Shown: positions 51,828-62,128, counted from the first letter of the stretch. The stretch: 64,000 nucleotides of DNA from Croceimicrobium hydrocarbonivorans (GCF_014524565.1 NZ_CP060139.1:2053501-2117500); one strand, 5' to 3'. Notes: generated by a model not told the origin, from the sequence alone. Numbers and translations are program-made.

Positions 51828-54230
51828 ATGAGAAGGTATTTCATCATCATATTACTCCTATTTGTGCCCTGGCTGAGTCGCTTGGAGGCAAATTCGGTGC
51901 TTAATGGTGAGATCTCGCTCAATGAAAACTTCTACAACGACGAAGAGGACCTGGTTTTAGATGGTAAATGGCGCTTTTACTGGAAGGAATTAATAAATCC
52001 AGAAGGTAAGGCCGATATGGAAAGCCGTCCGGTTTATGTTGACATCCTCAAGCCTTGGTCCGATTTACCTACCGAAAAGGATAATTACCACGCTAAGGGT
52101 TACGCTACTTACGAACTGAATATTTATTCCTCCCGCGCCAGCGATAAATTGGCTATCCGGGTACCTGAATTCTACAGTTCTTATGCGCTCTACTTAAATG
52201 GTGAGGAGATTTCTCAAAATGGAAAGGTAGCCGATAATATTGCCGACGCCGAACCTTATTGGTTACCCAAGGTGGTCGCAATCAAATTGAAAAAAGGATC
52301 AAATCGCTTGGTGCTTCAGGTTTCCAATTTCCATCATCACAAAGGTGGATCGGTGGCCGCTATGGCAATCGGGCCTTCCAGTCGCTTTTTCTTCTTTAAG
52401 AATATGGCCGTGGCCGGTTCCCTCTTCATTGCAGGTACGCTTCTAATTGCAGCGGTATTCTCATTGATTGTTTACTACTTCCAGAAAAACGATTTCGCCT
52501 TTCTCTTTTTCGGACTCTTTGCCTTGAGTTATATCTATCGCATTATTGGTACCGACACCTATATTTCGCATGAGGTGTTCCAAGGACTTTCATGGCATGT
52601 GGCAATTCGATTGGAGTATCTCAGTCTCTATGTTAGCGTCATATTCTTTACCTATTTCTATAAGAATTTAATTGCTCGTCGGGCTCCGGAATGGATCTTC
52701 CACACCATTGGCATTGTTTCCGGCCTCTTAGCAATATCAGTCCTTTTGCCGCCACAGAACTTTACCGCCTTTGTTGATTATTATTTGATCTTCATCGCCC
52801 TGGCCTTGGTAGCCACCACGGTGTTTTATTTACGGGCCATTCGTTGGAGCCATACCATGAGCTGGTTTACCTCCATAGCCGTTGGTTCTCTTATTTTGGT
52901 GATGGTCTTAAAGATGTCAGCCTTCTTCGGATTTGGCGTAAATCATCTTTTCTTCTCCTTCTTCCTGTATTTGGTATTTGTGGTAAGTCAGACCATCGCC
53001 TTAAGTCAGCGCTTTGGCTACAATATGCGCATGCATATTTCCCAAAGTGAAACAGCTATGGTTTCGCAGCGCAACTTTATGAATTCCGTGAGTCATGAAT
53101 TACGCACTCCGATGAATGCCATCATGGGGATGACGGATTTCCTTTCCAAAACCAAATTGGAGCCGGATCAGCAAGCTAAACTGGAGACCATTCGCAAGAA
53201 CAGCGAGCAGCTCAACAATCTATTAATGGACTTGCTGAACTTCTCGGCCATCGATTCGGGAGAATTGAAACTAGAATCGCGGAAGTTCAATCTTAAAGAA
53301 GTAGTAGATCGCGCCTTGGAGCAAGCGGGTACCGATAATTTATCGAGCACCGTAAACTTTAAGCTGAGCTACGATGATAATATTCCAGATGAATTAGCCG
53401 GCGATCCAGAGCGCTTAGGTCAGGTGATTTACCATATTGTAGGTAATGCAGTTAAGTTTACCCAGAAGGGTATTATTGGCTTCGACCTGCGCATGGAAAG
53501 TGTGGAGGCTAATCGCGTGAAGCTTCACATGAAGGTAACGGATACCGGAATTGGTATAAAACCCGAAGAACTCAATAAGGTAGTTCAGGCCTTTAATCAA
53601 GGTGATGAGGGGAATACCCGTAAGCACGGAGGTACTGGTCTAGGCTTAACCATTGCAGCCAATATCATTGAGATGATGGATGGCGAGATGTGGATTGATA
53701 GTGAGGAAGGCAAAGGAACTACGGTTCGGGCCGACTTCGTTTTGAAAACCCCGCGCCTAAACCTCACTAAGCATGCCGAGGAGCTGAAGGAAGAGCAGAA
53801 AACCAAAAAGATTGAAGGCCTTAAAATTCTATATGCCGAGGATAATCCCATTAACCAGAAACTGCTGGTGATGATTATGAAAACCCTGGGTTATGAGGTA
53901 GAACTGGCCAATAACGGATTGGAGGCCTGGGAAATGGCCATCACCAACAATTACCATATCATCTTTATGGATGTGCAAATGCCCAAGATGGATGGTATTG
54001 AGGCCACGCGCAGAATTATCAAAGACCAAGCGCAGCGACCTATTATTATTGCCGTAACGGCCAATGCTGAGGTAGCCGATCAAAAGCGTTGTATTGAGGC
54101 GGGAATGAATGATTTTATTCCCAAGCCCTTTAATGCTAAAATGCTGAAGGAAGCCCTAAGCAAATGGCAAGGTCTCTTAGTTTATATGGAGGAAGATGCC
54201 CGTAATGGTAAACTCCGAGTTATTTCTTAA
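51828..54230 (+). CDS. Hybrid sensor histidine kinase with 7TMR-DISM input domain
   Basis: Start taken at ATG 51828 (MRRYFIIILLL), which gives a signal peptide; a TTG at 51810 is possible. 800 residues. Residues 25-185 are a periplasmic DISMED2-type jelly roll (LDGKWRFYW, YATYELNIYSS, ALYLNGEEISQNGK), often carbohydrate- or ligand-binding. Seven spans follow (about 190-395), then HisKA with H423 in SVSHELRTPMNAIM, HATPase (GNAVKFTQKG, TDTGIGI, HGGTGLGL) and a receiver domain with phospho-acceptor D715 in IIFMDVQMPKMDG. The target regulator is not in the window. The stop lies inside the next gene's start region. Confidence 0.93.
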   Translation: MRRYFIIILLLFVPWLSRLEANSVLNGEISLNENFYNDEEDLVLDGKWRFYWKELINPEGKADMESRPVYVDILKPWSDLPTEKDNYHAKGYATYELNIYSSRASDKLAIRVPEFYSSYALYLNGEEISQNGKVADNIADAEPYWLPKVVAIKLKKGSNRLVLQVSNFHHHKGGSVAAMAIGPSSRFFFFKNMAVAGSLFIAGTLLIAAVFSLIVYYFQKNDFAFLFFGLFALSYIYRIIGTDTYISHEVFQGLSWHVAIRLEYLSLYVSVIFFTYFYKNLIARRAPEWIFHTIGIVSGLLAISVLLPPQNFTAFVDYYLIFIALALVATTVFYLRAIRWSHTMSWFTSIAVGSLILVMVLKMSAFFGFGVNHLFFSFFLYLVFVVSQTIALSQRFGYNMRMHISQSETAMVSQRNFMNSVSHELRTPMNAIMGMTDFLSKTKLEPDQQAKLETIRKNSEQLNNLLMDLLNFSAIDSGELKLESRKFNLKEVVDRALEQAGTDNLSSTVNFKLSYDDNIPDELAGDPERLGQVIYHIVGNAVKFTQKGIIGFDLRMESVEANRVKLHMKVTDTGIGIKPEELNKVVQAFNQGDEGNTRKHGGTGLGLTIAANIIEMMDGEMWIDSEEGKGTTVRADFVLKTPRLNLTKHAEELKEEQKTKKIEGLKILYAEDNPINQKLLVMIMKTLGYEVELANNGLEAWEMAITNNYHIIFMDVQMPKMDGIEATRRIIKDQAQRPIIIAVTANAEVADQKRCIEAGMNDFIPKPFNAKMLKEALSKWQGLLVYMEEDARNGKLRVIS

Positions 54231-55074
54231 TCAGCTTACAGAACAGTTGGGTCGTGGCCCGATTCGTGATTTGCAAGCCCTTTCGGGAGGCGATATCAAT
54301 GCTGCTTATCAGGTTAATTTTCATGAAGGAGGCTCTGCTTTTCTGAAATTTCAGGAAGGGGCAATATTGGATTTCTTTCAGGCGGAAGCCGATGGTTTGA
54401 AAGCCTTGAAAAAGCATAGCCCACTTAAGGTGCCGGAAGTATTGGCCTTGGGCGAATGGGAGCAAAATGCCTATTTGCTTTTACAGTTCATTGAGCCAGG
54501 CTTTAAGAGCGATGAATACGATTTCGCCTTAGGTGAGGGACTAGCGCAAATGCATGCTCAAGCCCAAGAAAATTTTGGATGGCATCGCCCTAATTATATC
54601 GGGAAATTAGATCAGCTAAATCATCAGAGTGAGGATTGGGCCGATTTTTACGCCGAGCATCGTATTCTATTTATGGTGCAAAAAGCCTTTGATGCGGGTC
54701 ATTTGGAGGCCAAGGACCTCAAGGGCTCCGAAGCTTTTGTGAAGGCCTATCCCCATCTAGTGCCCAAGGAAAAGCCGGCTTTTATTCATGGTGATTTATG
54801 GTCGGGCAATGCCTATTGCATGGCTGGTGGAATTCCGGTATTAATAGACCCCGCGGTATATAATGGGCATCGCGAAATGGACCTAGCCATGATGAAACTC
54901 TTTGGGGGCTTTTCGGCCAATGTATTTCAGGCCTATGAAGAAAGCTACCCCCTGGAGCGAGGATGGCGGGAGCGCATTCCTTACCATCAATTATATCCCT
55001 TGCTAGTACACTTGAATTTATTCGGGACTTCCTATTTGAATGATTGCCGAAGCATCTGGCAAAAATTCCTTTAG
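54196..55074 (+). CDS. Fructosamine kinase-like protein
   Basis: 292 residues from ATG 54196 (289 from ATG 54205), overlapping the kinase gene by 26-35 nt. APH-like kinase fold: LSGGDINAAYQVNF, the lysine in SAFLKFQEG, LLQFIEPG, the catalytic loop FIHGDLWSGNAY (Asp as base) and metal-binding VLIDPAVYNGHREMDLAMMKLFGG, both characteristic of the fructosamine/ketosamine-3-kinase family. Such enzymes repair glycated proteins or sugar-amine adducts. Substrate unproven. Ends overlapping the convergent pdeM stop by 4 nt. Confidence 0.9.
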   Translation: MPVMVNSELFLNQLTEQLGRGPIRDLQALSGGDINAAYQVNFHEGGSAFLKFQEGAILDFFQAEADGLKALKKHSPLKVPEVLALGEWEQNAYLLLQFIEPGFKSDEYDFALGEGLAQMHAQAQENFGWHRPNYIGKLDQLNHQSEDWADFYAEHRILFMVQKAFDAGHLEAKDLKGSEAFVKAYPHLVPKEKPAFIHGDLWSGNAYCMAGGIPVLIDPAVYNGHREMDLAMMKLFGGFSANVFQAYEESYPLERGWRERIPYHQLYPLLVHLNLFGTSYLNDCRSIWQKFL

Positions 55075-55712
55075 TTGATTTGAATTACCCGATTTTCAGC
55101 AATCACAAAAACCCGATCTTCCTTTTTTACCTTCAGGTTGAAAGTGCCTGTGAACTCTCCAAAAGCCGGCAAGATTCCTTGATTGGGGCTAAAAAAATAA
55201 CAGGCCAATCGTAAACTTTGACGACCGGCTCCTTTTAAGCGTACTCCGGGATGGATATGCCCACAAAGATTATAGCCCTCAAATTCTTCCAGGGGTTCAT
55301 GGCTGAGGAAAAAGGGTCCCAATTTTAATCCCTCTGGATGGTATTTAAGTCGAGCCCGGTAATAGCTCATCTCATCCAAAATATCGTGATTGCCGCCAAT
55401 CAAATGGAATTCGGTGGAAGGGAACAACGCAATTACCTGCTTAAAGCCCAGCCATTCTTGATTGAGTTCCGAATGAAAGAGATCGCCCAAAAAGTAAACC
55501 TCTTTTGCCTGGGTGGCATAGAGCAGTCGTTCTAAACGAAGGAGGTTTTCCTTCGCTGCTTCTTCAGGTAGTTTGATTCCGTTTTTTCGAAAATGACTGA
55601 TTTTCCCGAAATGGGTATCAGCAATAAACAGCCGCCGTTGATCAGGCCAGTAGATGGCTCTCTCGGGTAAAAGCCAGAGTTCTTCTCCTGAAATGCTGAT
55701 TAGCTCCTTCAT
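55071..55712 (-). CDS. pdeM: PdeM-like calcineurin-fold phosphoesterase (ligase-associated DNA repair)
   Basis: 213 residues. Metallophosphoesterase motifs in order: FIADTHFGK (D-H), FLGDLFHS, GGNHD, SHEP and CGHIHPG. The N-terminal LLPERAIYW and length match the YPL/PdeM family, usually encoded with DNA ligase and Lhr-type helicase genes in a DNA damage cluster; those partners are not in this window. It precedes the MltF-like gene's stop by 9 nt in the opposite sense of the operon, so the two may be cotranscribed. Confidence 0.85.
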   Translation of the reverse strand: MKELISISGEELWLLPERAIYWPDQRRLFIADTHFGKISHFRKNGIKLPEEAAKENLLRLERLLYATQAKEVYFLGDLFHSELNQEWLGFKQVIALFPSTEFHLIGGNHDILDEMSYYRARLKYHPEGLKLGPFFLSHEPLEEFEGYNLCGHIHPGVRLKGAGRQSLRLACYFFSPNQGILPAFGEFTGTFNLKVKKEDRVFVIAENRVIQIN

Positions 55713-55721
55713 GCGGCAAAA

Positions 55722-57206
55722 TTACCGCGGCTCGGCAGAGCTCACAAGGCTATCGCTAGGCATTGCCGGAATTAATTGGCGATAATGGGCATAGCGTAAG
55801 AAGATATCGCGCACATAGCGGAAGGGCTCCTCACCGCGCACGGGTCCGTAACGAACGATGGGATTTGAATACACTTTATACTGGCCCATTTTGCGCAGCC
55901 ATATTGCGGTGGCATCATCAAATTGTAGGGAATCCAATCCCGCTTGAGCTGCCAGTCTTTGTGCATCCAGTAAATGACCATAACCACAGTTATAGGCCGC
56001 CATGGTAAATTTGATCCTCTGGATAGTATCGGGGATGTTTTCGAACTTATCGAAGATGTCTTTCAAATAGTCAGCCGCGGCCATTAGGTTTTGCTCAGGA
56101 TCATAGGTGTTGTCAATGCCCAGATCGGTGGCCGTACCCGGCATAATTTGCATGAGACCGCCTGCTCCGGCCCAGGATTCGGATTGGGGGTCGAAGCGCG
56201 ATTCCTGATATACCTGCGAGGCTAATAGTCGCCAATCCCAGCTCAGGCTATCTGCCGCACGGCGAATCAAATCATCGTATTTGCTGATCTGTCCACTATT
56301 CTTACTGTAGAACTCGCTCTGCACCCGACGTTTATAGGACTTCTTATGAACGTAGTACTTCTTATAGATAAAGGCATAGGTGCCATTTTTGCGCATGCCT
56401 TGAATCCATCGGTTTACCTCGTTTTCCAGCTCTGGTGAATTGGAACGTAAACCCCAGGCAATTCGTTGCGAAAAGCTAACTGGCGTTTCTACATCTAAAA
56501 TGGGATAAAAGGTTTGATTGATGGAAGCCACATTATAATCAGCAATGGCATATTTGATTTTGCCATCCACTACCATTTTAATTACATCCTCAATATTATA
56601 ATCACCAATAATGGTGTCGATATTGATTTTACCACCCAACTCTTCCTGCAGGTGAAGCATGCGCTCATAGTAAGAGGAGCGGCGGTGCACATGTACTGTG
56701 TCTCCAATCAAGTCTATTACATCTCGTACCAGTTTGCGATCAATTTGGTCTCGACTCAACCTACGCCAGTTGCGAGGCTTGCGCTGAACCAGAGCTTGAT
56801 GAGTAGTGTAGAGGTAATCGGTAAAGTTGATCAGCTTTTTACGGTCTTCCGTAATGGTGAGGCCATAGGCAATGATGTCGCCTTCACCTCGATTGAGCAT
56901 ATCAAAAACCTCATCTATATTATTGGCCAGAACGATTTCCAGCTCCAAGCCTAAATCTTGGGCCAGGCGTTTCAAAAGTTCATATTCGTAGCCCATTGCC
57001 TCCCCCCGATACAGGAAATAGGTGGTGCTACTGTACACCATTATGGCTTTTAATTTTCCGTCAGCTTGAATCTCTGCTAGGTCGCGTTCCAGAGTAGGGC
57101 CGCTTAATTCAGCCTTTGGACCACGGTTTCGCGAAGAGCCAATTTTCCCCTGATCACAGGCTGTGTTCAAAAAGAGCAAAGCGACAAAAATGAGCAATCC
57201 TCGCAT
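55722..57206 (-). CDS. MltF-like lytic murein transglycosylase with solute-binding domain
   Basis: 494 residues. Lipoprotein signal (LLFLNTAC, Cys 17). Residues about 50-290 are a periplasmic solute-binding domain (LKAIMVYSSTTYFLYRGEAMGYEYELLKRLAQDLGLELEIV ... GEGDIIAYGLTITEDRKKLINFTDYLY). Residues about 320-480 are a lysozyme-like SLT domain with catalytic Glu in YQESRFDP, followed by GAGGLMQIMPGTA and AAYNCGYGHL. This is the MltF order; it cleaves peptidoglycan at the outer membrane inner face, perhaps sensing muropeptides. Confidence 0.92.
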   Translation of the reverse strand: MRGLLIFVALLFLNTACDQGKIGSSRNRGPKAELSGPTLERDLAEIQADGKLKAIMVYSSTTYFLYRGEAMGYEYELLKRLAQDLGLELEIVLANNIDEVFDMLNRGEGDIIAYGLTITEDRKKLINFTDYLYTTHQALVQRKPRNWRRLSRDQIDRKLVRDVIDLIGDTVHVHRRSSYYERMLHLQEELGGKINIDTIIGDYNIEDVIKMVVDGKIKYAIADYNVASINQTFYPILDVETPVSFSQRIAWGLRSNSPELENEVNRWIQGMRKNGTYAFIYKKYYVHKKSYKRRVQSEFYSKNSGQISKYDDLIRRAADSLSWDWRLLASQVYQESRFDPQSESWAGAGGLMQIMPGTATDLGIDNTYDPEQNLMAAADYLKDIFDKFENIPDTIQRIKFTMAAYNCGYGHLLDAQRLAAQAGLDSLQFDDATAIWLRKMGQYKVYSNPIVRYGPVRGEEPFRYVRDIFLRYAHYRQLIPAMPSDSLVSSAEPR

Positions 57207-57280
57207 GGGGTTTAAGATAGCAAAAAGGAAGAAACTCCTCTAATGGATTTTTGGGAATGCTAATTTGGTGCAGAACTGGA

Positions 57281-59722
57281 CTATTGTACTTGCAAAGCCT
57301 CTGTGGCTGTGCCCCAAACGATGCGGTACAAACCAGGCTCCCAGCCCTCCAATTGAAGTACTAGTTCCTTAGCAAGGGGTTTTTGCTGCAGTAATAATCG
57401 TCCTTGCATATCGAAGATTTGCAGTGTTTTTTCCTTTAAACGATCATCTCCAATAATCATCACTTTTCCATTGCTGGGATTTGGATATACCTGCAATTTT
57501 TGAATGCTTGCCCATTCTTCTAGTCCAATATTGGTATCGAATTTCATCCCAAAACCAAAGAAACGTTTGCTGGCCGACCAACCTGCGCTGCCCGCTGCGG
57601 ATTGCTTGCGCTTGCTTTTAAAGTTCAAGGCTTGTACATCCCAATTGCTGAGGGAAGACCATTTCATATCAAAGTTTAATCTTCCCGTTTTTTGAAGGAT
57701 TATGCTGTAGTCCTTTCCGGCCTCGAGCCGCACTGAATCTTGAAAAACCAAAGCCATAGTGCCCACCACCTGTAGGCTGTCATGCCAAAGCAGCTGACTG
57801 TTTTCATAAAGCCAAACTTTCATTTGCCCGCTATTCGTAAGGTCAGGATGCAATCCCCAAACCGTTAATTCTCGCAAGCTCCGACCTTCACTAATGGTGA
57901 AGTCTAAACGGTAGAGGCTGTCGGTATAGAGGGCTTGGCTATTATGTTGGTTTAGGCTTTGCCATTGCATGGGATGCAGGTTAGATCCCCATATAGCATT
58001 GGGTAGTACTCGCAGAGTGTCACTATGATATAGGCAGTTTATACCAGGATCGAGTTCTGTCCAGTAGGTAGCGCTTCCACGGATATCCAAATGATCCTGA
58101 CTGGCATCGGGAATCGCGGCTAGTCCATTGGCGAACCAGCGGGTCTCAAAATTGGTAGAGTCTAATAGATTGATGAAACCATTGCTGTTTTGCAAACGAA
58201 TATGGCTTTGAGCCGGATCGTGTACCAGAATGTAAATGGAATCCAGCTTTTGACCATTTAGGCTATCACGTAAGTACAACCATCCGGATTGACTGGCCTG
58301 TACATCGGGGTGAAAATTGTTAAGGCTATCTGCGGCAACAATGTTTTGAGCCGGGGACCAATACACCGATTTCTGGGGATTACTGGTATAAGCCAAACGG
58401 ATTTTTTGGCTCTCATTACCGCAAAGCTTCAGGCTGTCTATTGCCAAAAAATTATTGCTGTATATGCCGTTGGTGGGATTAAGGCGAATTAAAAGGTTAA
58501 TAGTGCTGCTGCCCTCTAGGTAACAATCCCGGGCTTCGGTGCGCAGTAGCAAACGGCCTTCTCGAGGTCCGAAACTGTAATTCGCTGCTTGGGGTTTCCA
58601 GGTAAATTTTAATTGATTGGGAGTGCCGCTACTTAAGCCTCCACCCGTATTCAGGCTAATCAATTGGCCCGGAATTAAGGCAGGATTTTGATTAAAAGGA
58701 CGAATGCCGGGATCAAAGTCATTGCGAATAATGGTCCAGCTGGTGGAATCACCCGAAAAGAGCAAACTGCTTATTTCCAATTCAATGCTATCACCTACCG
58801 TAAGGTCGAAGGTGTCAACATAATTGTTTCCGGTAATAGGAATGTAGGTCTGATTATGCTCCAGGCCAATTATAGGAGGGCTGGCTGCAGCGGCGGTGTC
58901 TAGAAGAAAAAGATGTCCCCAAGAACTTTGGGAGGCATAAATCTGACCACCGCTGTAATAGTTGAGCTCCACCGGGCAGGCGTATTTTCCGGTTTGGCTG
59001 CTATTGGGATTATCGAATACTTCATAAGACCATCCTGGTAATTGAAAAGAATAAAGATTGGCGCCGCTATTCGGATCTTCAGTGCTATCAGGCAAGGGAG
59101 TAAAGAGATTATAGCCATTGTTAAAAGGGTGGTTATTTGGGAAATTGCTGGGCTCCGTAATTACAGAATCTACCATCGGTCCCGGAGAATACACTCCGAT
59201 GGGCAAGTAATTTCGCTGACCCGGTTTTTGAAGATGCAACCAGGGGTGTTTCAAACTGCTAATTGTTCCGGCGGGGTGAACCACCCAATCACCCGTAAAA
59301 GGGTCGAGGCTGGGGTAAATTCTTAAACTGAGGGAGGCGAATAGGTTGGTGGTGTTGTTGAGGGCTACCGCCAATCCTTGAAAGGTAAACTCATAATAAC
59401 CCTGCGGTCCTGGTGCGGTATTACTAAGATCAACGGGATTGCTTTCAAAGACCAAATCATAAACGCTAAAACCGCAAGAATCCAGGTAAAGAATTTTACT
59501 GCTGGCACTATCATAAGGGAGCAGAACCGATATGGGTCCGGCCAGACTGAGATTCCCAGCATTAATTGGGAAGCTTCCAACGCTTTCAATATAATGATGA
59601 ATGCGAAATACAACCCTGCCGGTACTATCTACCCGATAACCTACCAAAGCAGTGAGCTGATGATTTGCTTTCAGGCCAAAGCCAAATAAAATCAGGAAAA
59701 CAGGGAGTAAAAAACGGGGCAT
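57281..59722 (-). CDS. Secreted T9SS cargo of unknown function
   Basis: Start taken at ATG 59722 (MPRFLLPVFLILFGFGLKA); an ATG at 59743 adds seven residues before the signal peptide. 813 residues. No enzyme motif recognised. The N-terminal 330 residues are beta-rich (VVFRIHHYIES, GYYEFTFQGLAVAL, YEVFDNPNSSQTGKYACPVELNYYSGGQIYASQ). Later segments resemble Ig-like surface repeats (RLAYTSNPQKSVYWSPA), then a jelly roll-like piece (FTISEGRSLRELTVWGLHPDLTNSG). A T9SS type A sorting domain ends it (LQVYPNPSNGKVMIIG ... LYRIVWG). 74 nt from the MltF-like gene on the same strand. Confidence 0.72.
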   Translation of the reverse strand: MPRFLLPVFLILFGFGLKANHQLTALVGYRVDSTGRVVFRIHHYIESVGSFPINAGNLSLAGPISVLLPYDSASSKILYLDSCGFSVYDLVFESNPVDLSNTAPGPQGYYEFTFQGLAVALNNTTNLFASLSLRIYPSLDPFTGDWVVHPAGTISSLKHPWLHLQKPGQRNYLPIGVYSPGPMVDSVITEPSNFPNNHPFNNGYNLFTPLPDSTEDPNSGANLYSFQLPGWSYEVFDNPNSSQTGKYACPVELNYYSGGQIYASQSSWGHLFLLDTAAAASPPIIGLEHNQTYIPITGNNYVDTFDLTVGDSIELEISSLLFSGDSTSWTIIRNDFDPGIRPFNQNPALIPGQLISLNTGGGLSSGTPNQLKFTWKPQAANYSFGPREGRLLLRTEARDCYLEGSSTINLLIRLNPTNGIYSNNFLAIDSLKLCGNESQKIRLAYTSNPQKSVYWSPAQNIVAADSLNNFHPDVQASQSGWLYLRDSLNGQKLDSIYILVHDPAQSHIRLQNSNGFINLLDSTNFETRWFANGLAAIPDASQDHLDIRGSATYWTELDPGINCLYHSDTLRVLPNAIWGSNLHPMQWQSLNQHNSQALYTDSLYRLDFTISEGRSLRELTVWGLHPDLTNSGQMKVWLYENSQLLWHDSLQVVGTMALVFQDSVRLEAGKDYSIILQKTGRLNFDMKWSSLSNWDVQALNFKSKRKQSAAGSAGWSASKRFFGFGMKFDTNIGLEEWASIQKLQVYPNPSNGKVMIIGDDRLKEKTLQIFDMQGRLLLQQKPLAKELVLQLEGWEPGLYRIVWGTATEALQVQ

Positions 59723-59810
59723 GGTTGATGCAATTTCTCCCAAGGTATATATTCACCGGATTAAAGAAGTCCTTCCATGAGTTTACGCAAAGACTTGACG
59801 AGCAAAAGAA

Positions 59811-59840
59811 AAGCCGCCCCAGTTTGATCCGAGGCGGCTT
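59811..59840 (-). terminator. Rho-independent terminator of the S46 peptidase gene
   Basis: Stem AAGCCGCC (59811-59818) / GGCGGCTT (59833-59840), 14-nt loop, T-rich tail on the minus strand, 26 nt after the stop. Confidence 0.85.
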
Positions 59841-59866
59841 TTGAAAAATATCGCTTAAAGCTTGGC

Positions 59867-62128
59867 TTACATTTTAGCCGCTTTTTTAGGCTCTTCTTTG
59901 CTGCTGTCTTCTTCCATGGTCATGGCATCAGAATCAGCAACAGGCTCGGTAATAATTTTCATCTCAGCAATCAGGTTTTTAGCACCTGCATACTTTTCGA
60001 TGATGAAGAGGGTATAACGAACGTCAACAGAGATGGTACGTTGAATTTCAGATTCGAAATTGATATCACCACTCATCGCTTCCCAGTTACCGTCAAAGGC
60101 AGTACCAATCAATTCACCACGAGCATTAATTACCGGGCTACCAGAGTTACCACCGGTAATGTCGGTATTGTGGATGAAGCAAACGGGTAATTCACCATCT
60201 TCATTAGCATAACGACCGTAATCCTTGGCTTTAATCAGTTCTTCCAAATGGGCAGGAACTACAAACTCAGGATCGTCATTATTCTTTTTCTCCATAATAC
60301 CTTCTGCGGTAGTATAGTGATTGTAATGTACAGCATCACGTGGATCGTAGCTTCCTACTGTACCATAGGTTAAACGCATGGTGCTGTTTGCATCAGGATA
60401 GTAGTTCTTATCAGAATTCATCTCGCGCAAACCGGCCGTAAATAAACGGTAGGCTTTTTCCAATTTATCGTCTACATCACCATTGTCGTTAGAAGCTTGG
60501 TAAGCAGCGTACATGCCTTCACCTAAGGCAATACCCATATCTTTTTTCAGGGTTTTAGCTTTAGGATCTTCGAGGTACTCTAATAAAGATTCTTTGCTGG
60601 CTAATACACTCTTGTCGAATAATTTAGCCGCATATTTGCCGAAGTCGCCTTTGTATTTCTTGCCTAATTCCTTCAGCATTTCAGGCTGTTGGTCGGCAGG
60701 AATATCCTTGTAGTATAAGGATAACATATTGGCGGTAAGATCTTGATCAAGCTTAGCATTGTAGTCTTTGTAGAACTCATCAGCATTGGCTTTTAAGCTG
60801 TTGATGATGTTCTCCATAGAGGTCTTCATCTCTGCTTTGGTGTCTTCATCTTCGGTCTCTTCCATTGCCTTAGCCGCATTGAAGTAGGATTGCATGGTAC
60901 GTCCGAAACGGAGTCCTTGTAAAGCGATTTCCGGACCGGTAATACCAGCTTCACGAGCGTAAACACCAGCTCTTACAGTTTTGTTAGTTTCGGCATAGGC
61001 CTCAGCAAACATCTTTAACACTTCACCGTATTTGGCTTTGCGCTTGGCATCCGCACTTACCCATTTGGCAAATTTGTCTTCAATCGCTTTTTTCTTGTCG
61101 TAAACGTGATTGCTCTGTAATTGCTCGGTTTGTCCGATGTAGTATTTCCAGTAGTTAGAAACACGAGCGTACTTGGAGGCATACTGGATACGAGTGGCAG
61201 CGTCTTGTTCCATATAACGCTTCATCACTGCCAATTTAAGGTCACGAACACGCACTACTGCAGGGCCATAAAGATCAATTTGCTCTTTTACACCCCAGCT
61301 GGTTAAGTAACGGTCGGTAGAACCAGGATAACCCATAACCATGGTATAGTCACCATCTTGAACACCGCTAATGTTAACGGGTAAGAAGTGCTTAGGAGTT
61401 AAAGGAACATTGTCCTCAGAGTATTGGGCAGGCTTACCGTCTTTGTCGGCGTAAACGCGGAACATAGAGAAGTCACCGGTATGACGTGGCCACATCCAGT
61501 TATCGGTATCGCCACCGTATTTACCTACAGAAGAGGGAGGGGCGCCAACCAAACGGATGTCGTTGAAAGTTTCGTAAACGAAAAGGTAGAATTCGTTTCC
61601 GTGGAAGAAGCTGCGTACGTTGGCATCGTAATGGGTGCCATCAGTAGCCTCATCAGAAATGGTTTTTCCAATTTCAGAAATGGCTTTTGCGCGCTCTTCT
61701 TCGCTCATGTCGTCATTAAGCTCATTTAAAACGCGGTTGGTTACATCTTCCATGCGTACCAGGAAGCGAACGAACAAACCTTCGTTAGCAAGCTCTTGAC
61801 TTTTTTCATAAGCCCAGAAACCATCGGTAAGATAATCGTGCTCAGTGCTGGAGTGCGACTGAATTTGGCCGTATCCACAGTGGTGGTTGGTAAGGATCAA
61901 ACCTTCATTAGAAATGATCTCACCGGTACAAAATCCACCGAAGGAAACAATAGCGTCCTTAAGACTACCATTATTTACATCATAAATCTGCTCTGGAGTA
62001 AGCTGAAGACCGTGTGCTTTCATGTCTTCATAGTTGCGGCCCAAAAGGAGGGGGAGCCACATGCCCTCATTGGCAAAAGCTGGCAGAGCCAAGGCTAAAG
62101 CCAATGTAAAAGACAATAGTTTTTTCAT
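59867..62128 (-). CDS. S46 family dipeptidyl-peptidase, DPP7-like
   Basis: 753 residues. Signal peptide 1-19 (LPAFAN), then EGMWLPLLLG, the S46 start. Chymotrypsin-like fold with His in LTNHHCGYG (H82/H83), Asp in the region of RHTGDFSMFRVYAD, and Ser 662 in GGNSGSPV. The specificity segment reads FDGNWEAMSGD: Gly at the position that is Arg in DPP11, so it should prefer hydrophobic rather than acidic P1 residues, as DPP7. Periplasmic; takes dipeptides from imported oligopeptides. Ends with an unusual acidic/lysine-rich tail (EEDSSKEEPKKAAKM). Single gene with its own terminator. Confidence 0.92.
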   Translation of the reverse strand: MKKLLSFTLALALALPAFANEGMWLPLLLGRNYEDMKAHGLQLTPEQIYDVNNGSLKDAIVSFGGFCTGEIISNEGLILTNHHCGYGQIQSHSSTEHDYLTDGFWAYEKSQELANEGLFVRFLVRMEDVTNRVLNELNDDMSEEERAKAISEIGKTISDEATDGTHYDANVRSFFHGNEFYLFVYETFNDIRLVGAPPSSVGKYGGDTDNWMWPRHTGDFSMFRVYADKDGKPAQYSEDNVPLTPKHFLPVNISGVQDGDYTMVMGYPGSTDRYLTSWGVKEQIDLYGPAVVRVRDLKLAVMKRYMEQDAATRIQYASKYARVSNYWKYYIGQTEQLQSNHVYDKKKAIEDKFAKWVSADAKRKAKYGEVLKMFAEAYAETNKTVRAGVYAREAGITGPEIALQGLRFGRTMQSYFNAAKAMEETEDEDTKAEMKTSMENIINSLKANADEFYKDYNAKLDQDLTANMLSLYYKDIPADQQPEMLKELGKKYKGDFGKYAAKLFDKSVLASKESLLEYLEDPKAKTLKKDMGIALGEGMYAAYQASNDNGDVDDKLEKAYRLFTAGLREMNSDKNYYPDANSTMRLTYGTVGSYDPRDAVHYNHYTTAEGIMEKKNNDDPEFVVPAHLEELIKAKDYGRYANEDGELPVCFIHNTDITGGNSGSPVINARGELIGTAFDGNWEAMSGDINFESEIQRTISVDVRYTLFIIEKYAGAKNLIAEMKIITEPVADSDAMTMEEDSSKEEPKKAAKM

